9,155 nucleotides of DNA from an uncultured Clostridium sp. (lineage in GTDB: Bacteria > Bacillota > Clostridia > Lachnospirales > Lachnospiraceae), in assembly GCA_900541315.1 (NCBI GenBank), contig UQJF01000120.1, positions 1-9,155 on the forward strand, in the 5' to 3' direction. Every line of letters begins with the position of its first letter. Position 1 is the stretch's first letter. Shown here in pieces: positions 1-6,085 of the stretch. Both the position numbers and the translations under genes were made by a program. The notes under the pieces were generated by a model, which saw nothing but the letters and a program-made list of their open reading frames with translations, was not told the origin of the DNA and made no database searches.

Positions 1-54
1 TAGAGCACTTGACTTTTAATCAAGTTGTCCGGGGTTCGAATCCCCGCACGCTCA
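1..54 (+). tRNA. tRNA-Lys (anticodon TTT), 5' truncated by the contig edge
   Basis: The anticodon stem pairs CTTGA (8-12) with TCAAG (20-24). The seven-base loop CTTTTAA (13-19) puts anticodon TTT at 15-17, which reads lysine codons. The T arm is a 5-bp stem, CGGGG (30-34) with CCCCG (42-46), closing loop TTCGAAT. The 3' acceptor strand CACGCTC is 47-53 and the discriminator base is A54. CCA is not encoded, since TCT follows. The 5' acceptor strand and most of the D arm lie outside the window. An intrinsic terminator follows directly, so this is the last gene of its transcript. Confidence 0.95.
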
Positions 55-60
55 TCTTTG

Positions 61-104
61 AAAAGTGGCGGCAAATCTTAGAAATTGAGATTTGCCGCTT
101 TTTT
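61..104 (+). terminator. Rho-independent terminator of the tRNA-Lys transcript
   Basis: An 11-bp perfect stem, GCGGCAAATCT (68-78) with AGATTTGCCGC (88-98), closes a 9-nt loop. Six T residues follow at 99-104. It lies just after the tRNA and before the next gene. Confidence 0.93.
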
Positions 105-111
105 CGTTTAT

Positions 112-153
112 GGTAATGTCATCTGAAGGTGATATTGTCCGTTTACAAACAGA
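112..153 (+). repeat. Hairpin repeat X, copy A
   Basis: GGTAATGTCATC (112-123) pairs with GGTGATATTGTCC (128-140) around loop TGAA. This gives about 12 pairs, three or four of them G-U, and those pair only when this strand is the RNA. Copy D (7533-7573) matches at about 33 of 42 aligned columns, including the flanking AAACAGA, but differs at three positions centred on the hairpin loop. The copy lies in the 5' leader region of the gene starting at 200. Confidence 0.75.
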
Positions 154-170
154 TTCCAAGTGTATATTTT
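142..170 (+). promoter_or_regulatory. Possible sigma-A promoter of the membrane-anchored protein gene
   Basis: TTTACA at 142-147 and TATTTT at 165-170 are separated by 17 nt. They lie between the tRNA terminator and the ribosome binding site at 184-189, which is where a promoter is needed. The -35 overlaps the 3' part of repeat X copy A. The match is moderate and only sequence supports it. Confidence 0.35.
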
Positions 171-199
171 TATCTTTATGTACAGGAGGCCTAAACAGG

Positions 200-2029
200 A
201 TGAGAAGAAGGAAAAAAGAATCTGGATTAAAAACAGCGTTGCTTATGATCGCAGCAATTATCTTTATGATCATGGCAATTAGTGTTGTGGTGATCGTTTT
301 TGGAAAAATCCATTCAGATTATGAAAAGCTGGATATGACGAAAGCCAGCGAACAGAAAACACTGGAAATACCAGCAGTTGAGACTGAAAAAGAGACAGAT
401 CAGACCGGTTGGGAAGAAACAGAGGATGGATGGAAGTACAAGACCAATGAAAAAACATATGCATCAGATCAGTGGCTGGAAATAAAAGGTTTTCTATATC
501 ATTTTGATGATAAGGGGATCATGGCAACAGGACAATGGAAAGGTGGTGGCCAGATTTTTACATGTCATGATGTAAAAGGATACTTGAAAAATATTGAGCC
601 GGATCCAGATTATGTGCCTGAAGATACCGGAGAAAATCTGGACAGTTTTGTGAGGACCAATGCATTCTGGTGCTACTTAGACAGCGAAGATACCGGGCTT
701 TTTAAGACGATCCTCTATAAGAAAACAGTAGATAATAAGGTAAAACCTCTGGGAAATGAAAAGAACCCTGAGAAAGCAACAAAAAATTCTTTAAGAGCCT
801 ATGGTGATTATGTATACTATCTTCCTAAAGTGGCTGAAAATAGAAAATCGTCTCTTTCTGAGGAAGAAAAAGGCCTGTGTGATGTTTTGGTACGAATGAT
901 CCCGGGACAGAACACAAAGGAGATCATAGCCGAGAATGTAGATGGCTATCTGGTATTAGATGAGACTATTTACTATGCCCAGGATGGAAAAATCTATACA
1001 GCCACTTCCGGCACAGAGATAGAGCTTTCTGAGAGCGGTTATCAGGTAAAAATTGATGGTAATGCATGTTATCTTATAAATTCATTTGGAAAAGCGGTTA
1101 CTGGAAAAGAAAGTACGGGCATTGCCATAGAAGACCGTGTATACAAAATAGATGAAAATGGAAAGATCAGCTATGTAAAGAAAAATCCGGCTGCTGCAGA
1201 TGGAAATTCTTATGAACTTCAGGGAAACGGAGCCCAGATGCAGATTGTAAAGAAAACTTCTTCTGGAAACAGAGCCATTATAAAGGCCGATTATGGTGTA
1301 CAAAGTTACTGCATTGTGGATAATTCTATTTTTTTCAGTGCTTATGTGGAAAAAGATGCTTCCGGAAAATGGTACAGCCGTATTTTTAAAACAGATCTGA
1401 ATGGAAAAGAGAAAAAGGCAGTCAGTGGTATTTTTCCAGGAGCTGTTTTTAATCTGTATTATTTTGAAAGTCAGGGAGAGATATACGGGGAATATCACCC
1501 AAAAATCTGGGAAAATGCTTATGGTATAGTCATTAATGTAAAACAGGACGGGACTATTTACGCAGTAAAAGACAGTTCTGAAAGAACGGGAAAGACGGTG
1601 ACGGGAAATGATATGATCGAAATACTGGCGCTTCAGGATGGAGAGCTGATCGGTTTTTGGCATGATTGTAGTTGGAGCAGAAACGGCGGTATTACCCAGG
1701 TTCTCTGGAGCCATCCGGTTTCATTGGATATTTCTTTAAAGATAAAAATAGATACAGTAGATGAAATAAGACAGGAAGAAACTACTGTGGAAGAGACAAA
1801 AACGGCTGCAGAGAAGATCATTCCTATATCACCGGCACAAAATTCAGGTACTGTATCAGAAACAGGAAAGGTGCAGCCGTCCCAAAGCTATAAAGAGGCG
1901 GTGACCGGGACAGATGCACATGGAAACCAAGTGGAAGAAACTGCGGTAGCTCCGGTGCCAACTGTACCGGCAACTTCACCAGCCAGTGAGACTACGGCAG
2001 AAGAAATCAAGATTGTACCGTTATCATAA
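200..2029 (+). CDS. Membrane-anchored extracytoplasmic protein with cell-wall-binding-like motif and propeller-like body
   Basis: I do not recognise a named gene. From the ATG at 200 the product is 609 residues. AGGAGG at 184-189 with a 10-nt spacer decides this start; the frame opens at 92, but that codon lies inside the tRNA terminator. Residues 1-11 are basic (MRRRKK), followed by one hydrophobic helix at about 12-34. This predicts an uncleaved N-terminal anchor with the rest outside the membrane. Residues 71-114 (GW, W, Y-F, GIMATGQW spacing) resemble a choline/glucan-type cell-wall-binding repeat. Residues about 200-505 have recurring 'YVYYL', 'TIYYAQDGKIY' and 'GTIYAV' blades, like the DUF5050 family of propeller-like surface proteins. 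The tail from about 520 is rich in Thr, Glu, Pro and Ala, like a wall-spanning linker, with no LPXTG. Function is unknown. No clear terminator follows, and the convergent neighbour ends 29 bases away. Confidence 0.85.
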   Translation: MRRRKKESGLKTALLMIAAIIFMIMAISVVVIVFGKIHSDYEKLDMTKASEQKTLEIPAVETEKETDQTGWEETEDGWKYKTNEKTYASDQWLEIKGFLYHFDDKGIMATGQWKGGGQIFTCHDVKGYLKNIEPDPDYVPEDTGENLDSFVRTNAFWCYLDSEDTGLFKTILYKKTVDNKVKPLGNEKNPEKATKNSLRAYGDYVYYLPKVAENRKSSLSEEEKGLCDVLVRMIPGQNTKEIIAENVDGYLVLDETIYYAQDGKIYTATSGTEIELSESGYQVKIDGNACYLINSFGKAVTGKESTGIAIEDRVYKIDENGKISYVKKNPAAADGNSYELQGNGAQMQIVKKTSSGNRAIIKADYGVQSYCIVDNSIFFSAYVEKDASGKWYSRIFKTDLNGKEKKAVSGIFPGAVFNLYYFESQGEIYGEYHPKIWENAYGIVINVKQDGTIYAVKDSSERTGKTVTGNDMIEILALQDGELIGFWHDCSWSRNGGITQVLWSHPVSLDISLKIKIDTVDEIRQEETTVEETKTAAEKIIPISPAQNSGTVSETGKVQPSQSYKEAVTGTDAHGNQVEETAVAPVPTVPATSPASETTAEEIKIVPLS

Positions 2030-2058
2030 ACAGGCTGAAGGAACATTTTTGTGGAAGA

Positions 2059-2301
2059 TCAGTGAACGTCCTCCTCATCAAAATCAACTACAACGTAAAA
2101 TCCCCGGGAGTTTTCACGGATGTCTTTTACAATGCCGTATTCGGATTTGATGCGGTCTCTGGCGGCGAAGCAGCCGGACATGGCTACAGCTGGATCGATG
2201 ATATAGCTGTAGCTGCTGGTTCCTTCCCGCTCAATGATCTTTACTTTGTCACCGGCGCTTACAAGACCGGGACGTTCCATTTTAAATTCAACGGTTCTCA
2301 T
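2059..2301 (-). CDS. Small conserved-type hypothetical protein, 80 residues
   Basis: I cannot assign a function. The 80-residue product begins MRTVEFKMERPG and has no signal peptide, membrane segment or cysteine motif, so it is probably cytoplasmic. The pattern of short beta-like stretches (VKIIERE, YSYIID, GFYVVVDFDEE) with one helix-like segment (CFAARDRIKSEYGIV) suggests a compact, SH3- or PRC-like small fold, which is inference. Ribosome binding sequence AAGAAGG (complement of 2314-2320) lies 12 nt before the ATG. The gene is downstream of the DUF3842 gene on the same strand, but a 186-base spacer with three hairpin structures separates them, so co-transcription is uncertain. Repeat X copy C lies directly upstream of its ribosome binding site. 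It converges with the surface-protein gene. Confidence 0.8.
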   Translation of the reverse strand: MRTVEFKMERPGLVSAGDKVKIIEREGTSSYSYIIDPAVAMSGCFAARDRIKSEYGIVKDIRENSRGFYVVVDFDEEDVH

Positions 2302-2320
2302 GATAAAATTATGCCTTCTT

Positions 2321-2351
2321 TCTAAACGGACATATCACTTGATAGTGACAT
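2321..2351 (-). repeat. Hairpin repeat X, copy C, fused to repeat Y
   Basis: Read on the minus strand, ATGTCACT and AGTGATAT pair around loop ATCA (about 8 bp, one G-U), followed by GTCCGTTTA as in copy A. Its ATGTCA start abuts the Y hairpin at 2352-2383. It lies just upstream of the ribosome binding site of the 80-residue gene, in sense orientation. Confidence 0.7.
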
Positions 2352-2383
2352 CTTCTTATTTCCATATTCATGAAAACAAGAAG
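2352..2383 (-). repeat. Hairpin repeat Y, copy 1
   Basis: On the minus strand a 14-bp stem, CTTCTTGTTTTCAT with ATGGAAATAAGAAG, closes loop GAAT. Two of the pairs are G-U. Related copies are at 3145-3177 and 5368-5395. No T run follows, so it is not a canonical terminator. Confidence 0.8.
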
Positions 2384-2396
2384 CATGTTGGGTTCA

Positions 2397-2473
2397 CCAT
2401 ATGCTGGTTTAAATGAAAAAGTGCTTATGCAAGCAAGTTTGTAACACACTTTCTCATTCAAACCAGCGCATGG
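2397..2473 (-). repeat. Long inverted repeat, 27-base arms, 23-base loop
   Basis: Arms 2397-2423 and 2447-2473 pair at 26 of 27 positions when the minus strand is the RNA (three G-U). As plus-strand RNA 24 of 27 pair, because three of those positions become A-C mismatches. It begins 14 bases past the DUF3842 stop codon and so would form in the 3' part of that transcript. No U tract follows the second arm. It may stabilise or process the mRNA, or be a decayed palindromic mobile element. Confidence 0.7.
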
Positions 2474-2487
2474 CTGAATTGTAACGT

Positions 2488-2898
2488 TTAAATCGCCAAA
2501 TGTCTGCCAACTTCTTCACAGACCTGGCGGATATAGTCGCTTAAACTGCCGCCCTGACAGCCTGCAATAAAGTGGTTGCAGCGATTAACAGGTATAAGTA
2601 TTTTATAGGCACTGCTGGAGCTTACAGCAGTGGCCATAGTAGCGGTGATCTCTCCCATAAGGGAATCGGCCATAACAATGCCAATAGGGCCAATGATCAG
2701 GTCAGCGTTTCTGGCATTGACTATTACAGGATTTTCGCCGGTGGCTCCATATGAGGCACCGGCTTTTAACATGGCAGAGGTTGCAATGCTGTTGGTACCA
2801 ATAGCGTAAAGTTCAAGTTCAGGATAGCTGTTTTTTAGCTGTTCGATCACAGCTTTTCCCATGCGGCCGCCCTGGCCGTCTATAATAACGATCTTCAT
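2488..2898 (-). CDS. DUF3842 family protein
   Basis: The 136-residue product matches my recollection of the DUF3842 family of Clostridia along its whole length. It has an N-terminal Rossmann-like strand and glycine loop (MKIVIIDGQGGRMGKAV, 1-17), then LYAIGTNSIATSAMLKAGA (about 30-48), GATGENPVIVNA (51-62), ADLIIGPIGIV (65-75), and ILIPVNRCN (100-108) near the C-terminus. The glycine loop suggests nucleotide or cofactor binding, but no activity is known to me. It has no signal peptide or membrane segment. Ribosome binding sequence AAGGAG (complement of 2910-2915) lies 11 nt before the ATG. It is transcribed away from thrS, and its transcript runs into the hairpin-rich spacer at 2302-2487. Confidence 0.9.
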   Translation of the reverse strand: MKIVIIDGQGGRMGKAVIEQLKNSYPELELYAIGTNSIATSAMLKAGASYGATGENPVIVNARNADLIIGPIGIVMADSLMGEITATMATAVSSSSAYKILIPVNRCNHFIAGCQGGSLSDYIRQVCEEVGRHLAI

Positions 2899-2981
2899 GA
2901 GTCATATTTCTCCTTTGTATTATAATGTTCTCCTGAAGTTTTTCATACACTTGCTTTTGTGGCCGTTTTTTTCCAATCGCA

Positions 2982-3028
2982 CCCGGATTTCAGAGGCGGA
3001 CGCAACGCTAATACTTCAGAAATTTGGG
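2982..3028 (+). other. Intergenic stem-loop, 10-bp stem
   Basis: CCCGGATTTC (2982-2991) pairs with GAAATTTGGG (3019-3028) at all ten positions as plus-strand RNA, two of them G-U. The loop region contains a possible inner GCG/CGC pairing. The patch is richer in G+C than its flanks. Function is unknown. Confidence 0.5.
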
Positions 3029-3144
3029 CACAATTGACAATCAGGTACAGAAAGATTTCGAGAGAACATTGTACCTTCCATAAGGGAAGAAAAACAACAT
3101 TATCTTAGCATATCTATTGATAATTTAAAAGGATTACAGATAGA

Positions 3145-3200
3145 ATCTTCTTTTCATGAATATGGAAACCAGAAGATGTCATAGTAAAACTGTAATTATA
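3145..3200 (+). repeat. Hairpin repeat Y, copy 2, with downstream X-like tail
   Basis: ATCTTCT (3145-3151) plus TTTTCAT (3152-3158) pair with ATGGAAA (3162-3168) and AGAAGAT (3171-3177), with a 2-nt CC bulge and the constant loop GAAT at 3158-3162. The following 25 bases (3176-3200, ATGTCAT to ATTATA) match the tail of copy 3 at 19 of 25 positions. It lies 25 bases upstream of the thrS -35. Confidence 0.75.
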
Positions 3201-3225
3201 ATGCATCTGTTGTATTAGTTCTATC

Positions 3226-3253
3226 TTGACAAATAGGACTTAAATGTTATAAT
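3226..3253 (+). promoter_or_regulatory. Strong sigma-A promoter for the T-box/thrS transcript
   Basis: A consensus -35 TTGACA (3226-3231) and consensus -10 TATAAT (3248-3253) are separated by 16 nt, with an extended TG at 3245-3246. Transcription should start near 3260, just ahead of the T-box. Confidence 0.92.
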
Positions 3254-3261
3254 CAAGGTTA

Positions 3262-3515
3262 GCAGAAATGCAAAAGGCATTGAAGGAACCAATAATCTGT
3301 GGGAAGCAGACAGAGAGCAGCCAGTTGGTGGAAAGGCGCATGCAGGAGACAGATGAAGACCAGTCCTGAGCCGTATCAGGGAACTGTAATAAAGCTTTAA
3401 GGCTTTAGATGTGGGAAATGATACCGTACCCCGCGTTAAGGGATGAATGAGTGAAAATCAAGGTGGAACCGTGTATATGCACCCTTGGACATAGAGATGT
3501 GTCCAGGGGTTTTTT
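3262..3515 (+). promoter_or_regulatory. T-box leader (Thr specifier ACC) with terminator, controlling thrS
   Basis: Stem I starts with AGGA (3284-3287) pairing TCCT (3364-3367). The specifier loop comes next, then ATCTGT (3295-3300) pairing ACAGAT (3349-3354). The 3' side of the loop contains ACC at 3359-3361, a threonine codon followed by a purine as expected, so the sensed tRNA would be tRNA-Thr(GGU). The GTTGGTG distal-loop-like segment is near 3324. GTATCA (3373-3378) pairs TGATAC (3419-3424) in the middle stems. The T-box sequence AAGGTGGAACCGTG is at 3460-3473, with TGGA as the tRNA 3'-end contact. The terminator is an 11-bp stem (3481-3491 with 3500-3510) followed by Ts to 3515. Uncharged tRNA-Thr should favour the antiterminator and switch thrS on. 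Confidence 0.95.
3481..3515 (+). terminator. T-box regulatory terminator
   Basis: ACCCTTGGACA (3481-3491) pairs with TGTCCAGGGGT (3500-3510), with one G-U, around an 8-nt loop. A run of six Ts ends at 3515. Forming it excludes the antiterminator built on the T-box sequence at 3460-3473. Confidence 0.92.
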
Positions 3516-3588
3516 AATATCTTAAAGCCTTAAAGGACATATCCAAACGATGTACTAGAAAGCGTTTTAAAAACGAAAGGAGTTTACC

Positions 3589-5343
3589 ATGAAGATTATT
3601 TTACCAGATGGAAGTGTTGAAGAATCAAAAGACGAATTAAGAGCCATCCGCCATACTGCTTCCCATGTACTTGCACAGGCAGTAAAGAGACTGTATCCGG
3701 AGACCAAGCTGGCGATCGGACCGGCAATTGATGATGGATTTTACTATGACTTTGACAGAGAAGGTGGATTTACTCCAGATGATCTGGAAAAGTTAGAGGC
3801 TGAAATGAAGAAGATCGTTAAGGAGAATCTGGCATTAAAGCCATTTGTTCTGCCTAGAGACGAAGCTATTAAATTTATGCAGGAAAAAGGAGAGCCTTAT
3901 AAGGTAGAGCTGATCGAGGATCTTCCAGAAGGTGAGACTATCAGCTTCTATCAGCAGGGTGACTTTGTAGATCTGTGTGCAGGACCACATATTCTTTATA
4001 CAAAGGGCATTAAAGCATTTAAGCTGACCAGCATTGCAGGTGCTTACTGGAGAGGCAGCGAGAAGAATAAGATGCTGACCAGAATCTATGGTACTGCATT
4101 TGCAAAGAAAGAAGATCTGGAAAGCTATCTGACCATGATGGAAGAGGCTAAGAAGCGTGATCATAGAAAACTGGGCAAAGAGCTGGGATTGTTCATGTTC
4201 GCAGAAGAAGGACCTGGTTTCCCATTCTTCCTTCCAAAGGGCATGACTTTAAAGAATACACTGATAGATTACTGGCGTGAGATCCACTTAAGAGAGGGAT
4301 ATCAGGAAGTTTCTACTCCTGTTATCTTAAGCCGTAAGCTGTGGGAGACCTCTGGTCACTGGGATCATTACAAAGAGAACATGTATACAACTGTTATTGA
4401 TGATGAGGACTACGCTATTAAGCCAATGAACTGTCCAGGCGGTATGTTGGTGTATAAGTCCCAGCCTCGTTCCTACCGTGACCTGCCATTAAGAGTTGGT
4501 GAGTTAGGTCTGGTACATCGTCATGAGAAGAGCGGACAGCTTCATGGCCTGATGCGTGTACGCTGCTTCACCCAGGATGATGCACATATCTTCATGACCC
4601 AGGATCAGATCACTGACGAGATCAAGGGCGTTACAAGACTGATCAACGAAGTTTACTCTCAGTTTGGATTTGATTATTTCGTAGAGCTTTCTACCAGACC
4701 AGAAGATTCCATGGGATCTGATGAAGATTGGGAGATGGCAACAAACGGCCTGAGAAACGCACTGGATGAAATGGGCTTAAAGTACATTGTAAATGAAGGA
4801 GACGGCGCATTCTACGGACCTAAGATCGACTTCCATTTAAGAGACTCTATCGGACGTACCTGGCAGTGCGGTACTATCCAGCTTGATTTCCAGCTTCCGC
4901 AGCGTTTTGAGGCTGAGTACGTGGCTGAAGATGGTACAAAGAAGCGTCCTATTATGATCCACCGTGTATGCTTTGGTTCTATTGAGCGTTTCATTGGTAT
5001 CCTGATCGAGCATTTTGCAGGTAAGTTCCCTGTATGGCTGGCTCCTGTTCAGGTTAAGGTTATTCCTGTATCAGAAAAGTCCATGGAATATGCCCAGGGT
5101 GTGTATGATCAGTTAAAAGCAGCTGGTATCCGTACAGAGTTAGACCGTAAGGATGAGAAGGTTGGATACAAGATCCGTCAGGCTCAGTTAGAGAAAGTTC
5201 CGTTCATGCTGGTATTAGGTGAGAAGGAAGCAGCAGAAGGCAAGATCACTGTAAGAAGCCGTGACAAGGGCGATCTTGGTGTTGCTGATCTTAGCACATT
5301 TATCGCAGATGTTAAGAAAATGACTGAAACAAGAGAGAAATAA
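3589..5343 (+). CDS. thrS: Threonyl-tRNA synthetase, form lacking the N-terminal TGS domain
   Basis: It charges tRNA-Thr with threonine in the cytoplasm. The 584-residue product carries the editing domain (H22-T-A-S-H26, and C130/H134 in DLCAGPH), the class II catalytic core with zinc ligands C282, H333 and H458, motif 2 arginine R311 (RHEKSG), motif 3 R467 (GSIERF), and a C-terminal anticodon-binding domain from about 484. It is about 50 residues shorter at the N-terminus than the E. coli type: H22 corresponds to E. coli H73, so the TGS domain is reduced to a stub (LPDGSVEE). The start is firm: AAAGGAG at 3576-3582 lies 6 nt before the ATG, and an in-frame TAA at 3568-3570 closes the frame upstream. 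Expression should be set by the T-box leader 73 bases upstream. Its stop codon falls in repeat copy 3, and a terminator follows. Confidence 0.97.
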   Translation: MKIILPDGSVEESKDELRAIRHTASHVLAQAVKRLYPETKLAIGPAIDDGFYYDFDREGGFTPDDLEKLEAEMKKIVKENLALKPFVLPRDEAIKFMQEKGEPYKVELIEDLPEGETISFYQQGDFVDLCAGPHILYTKGIKAFKLTSIAGAYWRGSEKNKMLTRIYGTAFAKKEDLESYLTMMEEAKKRDHRKLGKELGLFMFAEEGPGFPFFLPKGMTLKNTLIDYWREIHLREGYQEVSTPVILSRKLWETSGHWDHYKENMYTTVIDDEDYAIKPMNCPGGMLVYKSQPRSYRDLPLRVGELGLVHRHEKSGQLHGLMRVRCFTQDDAHIFMTQDQITDEIKGVTRLINEVYSQFGFDYFVELSTRPEDSMGSDEDWEMATNGLRNALDEMGLKYIVNEGDGAFYGPKIDFHLRDSIGRTWQCGTIQLDFQLPQRFEAEYVAEDGTKKRPIMIHRVCFGSIERFIGILIEHFAGKFPVWLAPVQVKVIPVSEKSMEYAQGVYDQLKAAGIRTELDRKDEKVGYKIRQAQLEKVPFMLVLGEKEAAEGKITVRSRDKGDLGVADLSTFIADVKKMTETREK

Positions 5344-5395
5344 TATTACAGTTCAGCCATGACATCATCTTGTTTCCATATTCATGAAAACAAGA
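5341..5395 (-). repeat. Hairpin repeat Y, copy 3, with X-like tail over the thrS stop codon
   Basis: On the minus strand TCTTGTTTTCAT pairs with ATGGAAACAAGA (plus coordinates 5384-5395 and 5368-5379), 12 bp with one G-U, around loop GAAT. The tail ATGTCAT...AACTGTAAT...TA spans 5341-5365 and matches copy 2 at 19 of 25 positions. It therefore includes the thrS stop codon TAA. Confidence 0.75.
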
Positions 5396-5433
5396 ACTGC
5401 AACAAAATAATAAATAAGCTGTTTTAGGCAGCC

Positions 5434-5486
5434 AATCCCCTGCAGAGACTTTATAACAGGTATAAGGCCCTTGCAGGGGATTTTTT
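5434..5486 (+). terminator. Intrinsic terminator after thrS
   Basis: AATCCCCTGCA (5434-5444) pairs perfectly with TGCAGGGGATT (5472-5482), and the T run continues to 5486. The 27-nt loop can form an inner hairpin (TTATA with TATAA). It lies only 33 bases before the next start codon. I see no separate promoter in that gap, so the next gene may depend on read-through. Confidence 0.9.
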
Positions 5487-5518
5487 CAATATGGCTTTAA
5501 CATTCGGGGAAGAAAAAA

Positions 5519-6085
5519 ATGAAAATTGCAGTGATCGGATATACAGGCTCCGGAAAATCGGTGCTGGCAGCAAAACTGGGTAAGATAATTGGCTGTCCGG
5601 TACTCCATTTAGACAAACTTCAGTTTGAAGCAGGCTGGAAGGAGCGGGGGGAAGCAGAAGGAAAAATGCTTTGTGAGCAGTTTTTAGAGGAAAATAAAGA
5701 TCGTGGCTGGGTCATTGATGGAAATTATGAAAAATTCTGCCAGAAAAGGCGTATGAAAGAAGCAGACCTGATCATTTTTATGGATTATCCAAGATGGATC
5801 TGCCTGTGGCAGGCGTTGCGCCGTTATTACAGATACAAGGGCCATACCAGAAAAAGCATGGCAGATGGCTGTGTAGAAAAGATGGATAAAGAATTTATCT
5901 TATGGATCCTGAAAAATGGACGCAGCCAGGAAAAGAAAGAAGGATATAAGCAGGTGAGTGAACACTATCCGGATAAATTCATTCAGGTAAGAAATCGCCG
6001 GCAGCTGCGGGCAGCTGTGATCCGTCTTTTACAGCTGCAGAATGAAAAAGGGCTTTATGCGGGAACCGGGAGCAGAAAAAGGTGA
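5519..6085 (+). CDS. FlaR-like P-loop kinase/ATPase (DNA topology modulation protein family)
   Basis: The 188-residue product starts with a Walker A loop, GYTGSGKS (7-14), after a short beta strand, as in small-molecule kinases. It also has HLDKLQFEAGW (30-40), WVIDGNY (64-70), DLIIFMDYPRWICLWQALRR (83-102), and MADGCVEKMDKEF (114-126) with the lid-type arginines around 101-111. This order is typical of proteins annotated as FlaR or 'DNA topology modulation protein'. The family name comes from early genetics; the fold suggests a nucleotide or small-substrate kinase, and the substrate is unknown. The ATG is preceded by GGGGA at 5506-5510. The last 15 or so residues are basic and probably not structural. 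Its stop overlaps the next gene's GTG (GTGA), which indicates translational coupling. Confidence 0.85.
   Translation: MKIAVIGYTGSGKSVLAAKLGKIIGCPVLHLDKLQFEAGWKERGEAEGKMLCEQFLEENKDRGWVIDGNYEKFCQKRRMKEADLIIFMDYPRWICLWQALRRYYRYKGHTRKSMADGCVEKMDKEFILWILKNGRSQEKKEGYKQVSEHYPDKFIQVRNRRQLRAAVIRLLQLQNEKGLYAGTGSRKR

Larger units (their letters stand above)
2899..3225. other. Divergent intergenic region with structured elements, no gene seen
   Basis: I see no convincing ORF between the DUF3842 start and the thrS promoter. The segment holds a hairpin at 2982-3028 in a locally GC-richer patch, a small inverted repeat GGTACA (3044-3049) with TGTACC (3070-3075), a short CTTCC/GGAAG hairpin just after it, and repeat Y copy 2 at 3145-3177. 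The minus-strand promoter for the DUF3842 gene should also lie here, but I could not place it reliably. Confidence 0.6.

Noticed and set aside
92..199. Longer N-terminus (36 more residues) for the surface protein gene.
   Set aside because: The first codon lies inside the tRNA terminator stem and has no ribosome binding site; ATG 200 has AGGAGG and starts a typical basic-plus-hydrophobic anchor.
1082..1714. 210-residue minus-strand open frame inside the surface protein gene.
   Set aside because: It is antisense to a well-supported gene, has no ribosome binding site of note and its composition resembles a shadow frame.
2234..2416. 60-residue plus-strand open frame across the spacer.
   Set aside because: It overlaps the 80-residue gene antisense and runs through repeats X and Y; no ribosome binding site.
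2919..2924. Minus-strand TATAAT as the DUF3842 -10 box.
   Set aside because: Transcription would start near 2912, inside the ribosome binding site, and there is no good -35 at 16-18 nt.
5344..5518. A second T-box or riboswitch between thrS and the FlaR-like gene.
   Set aside because: The segment holds repeat copy 3 and a plain intrinsic terminator; no T-box sequence or aptamer-like core is present.
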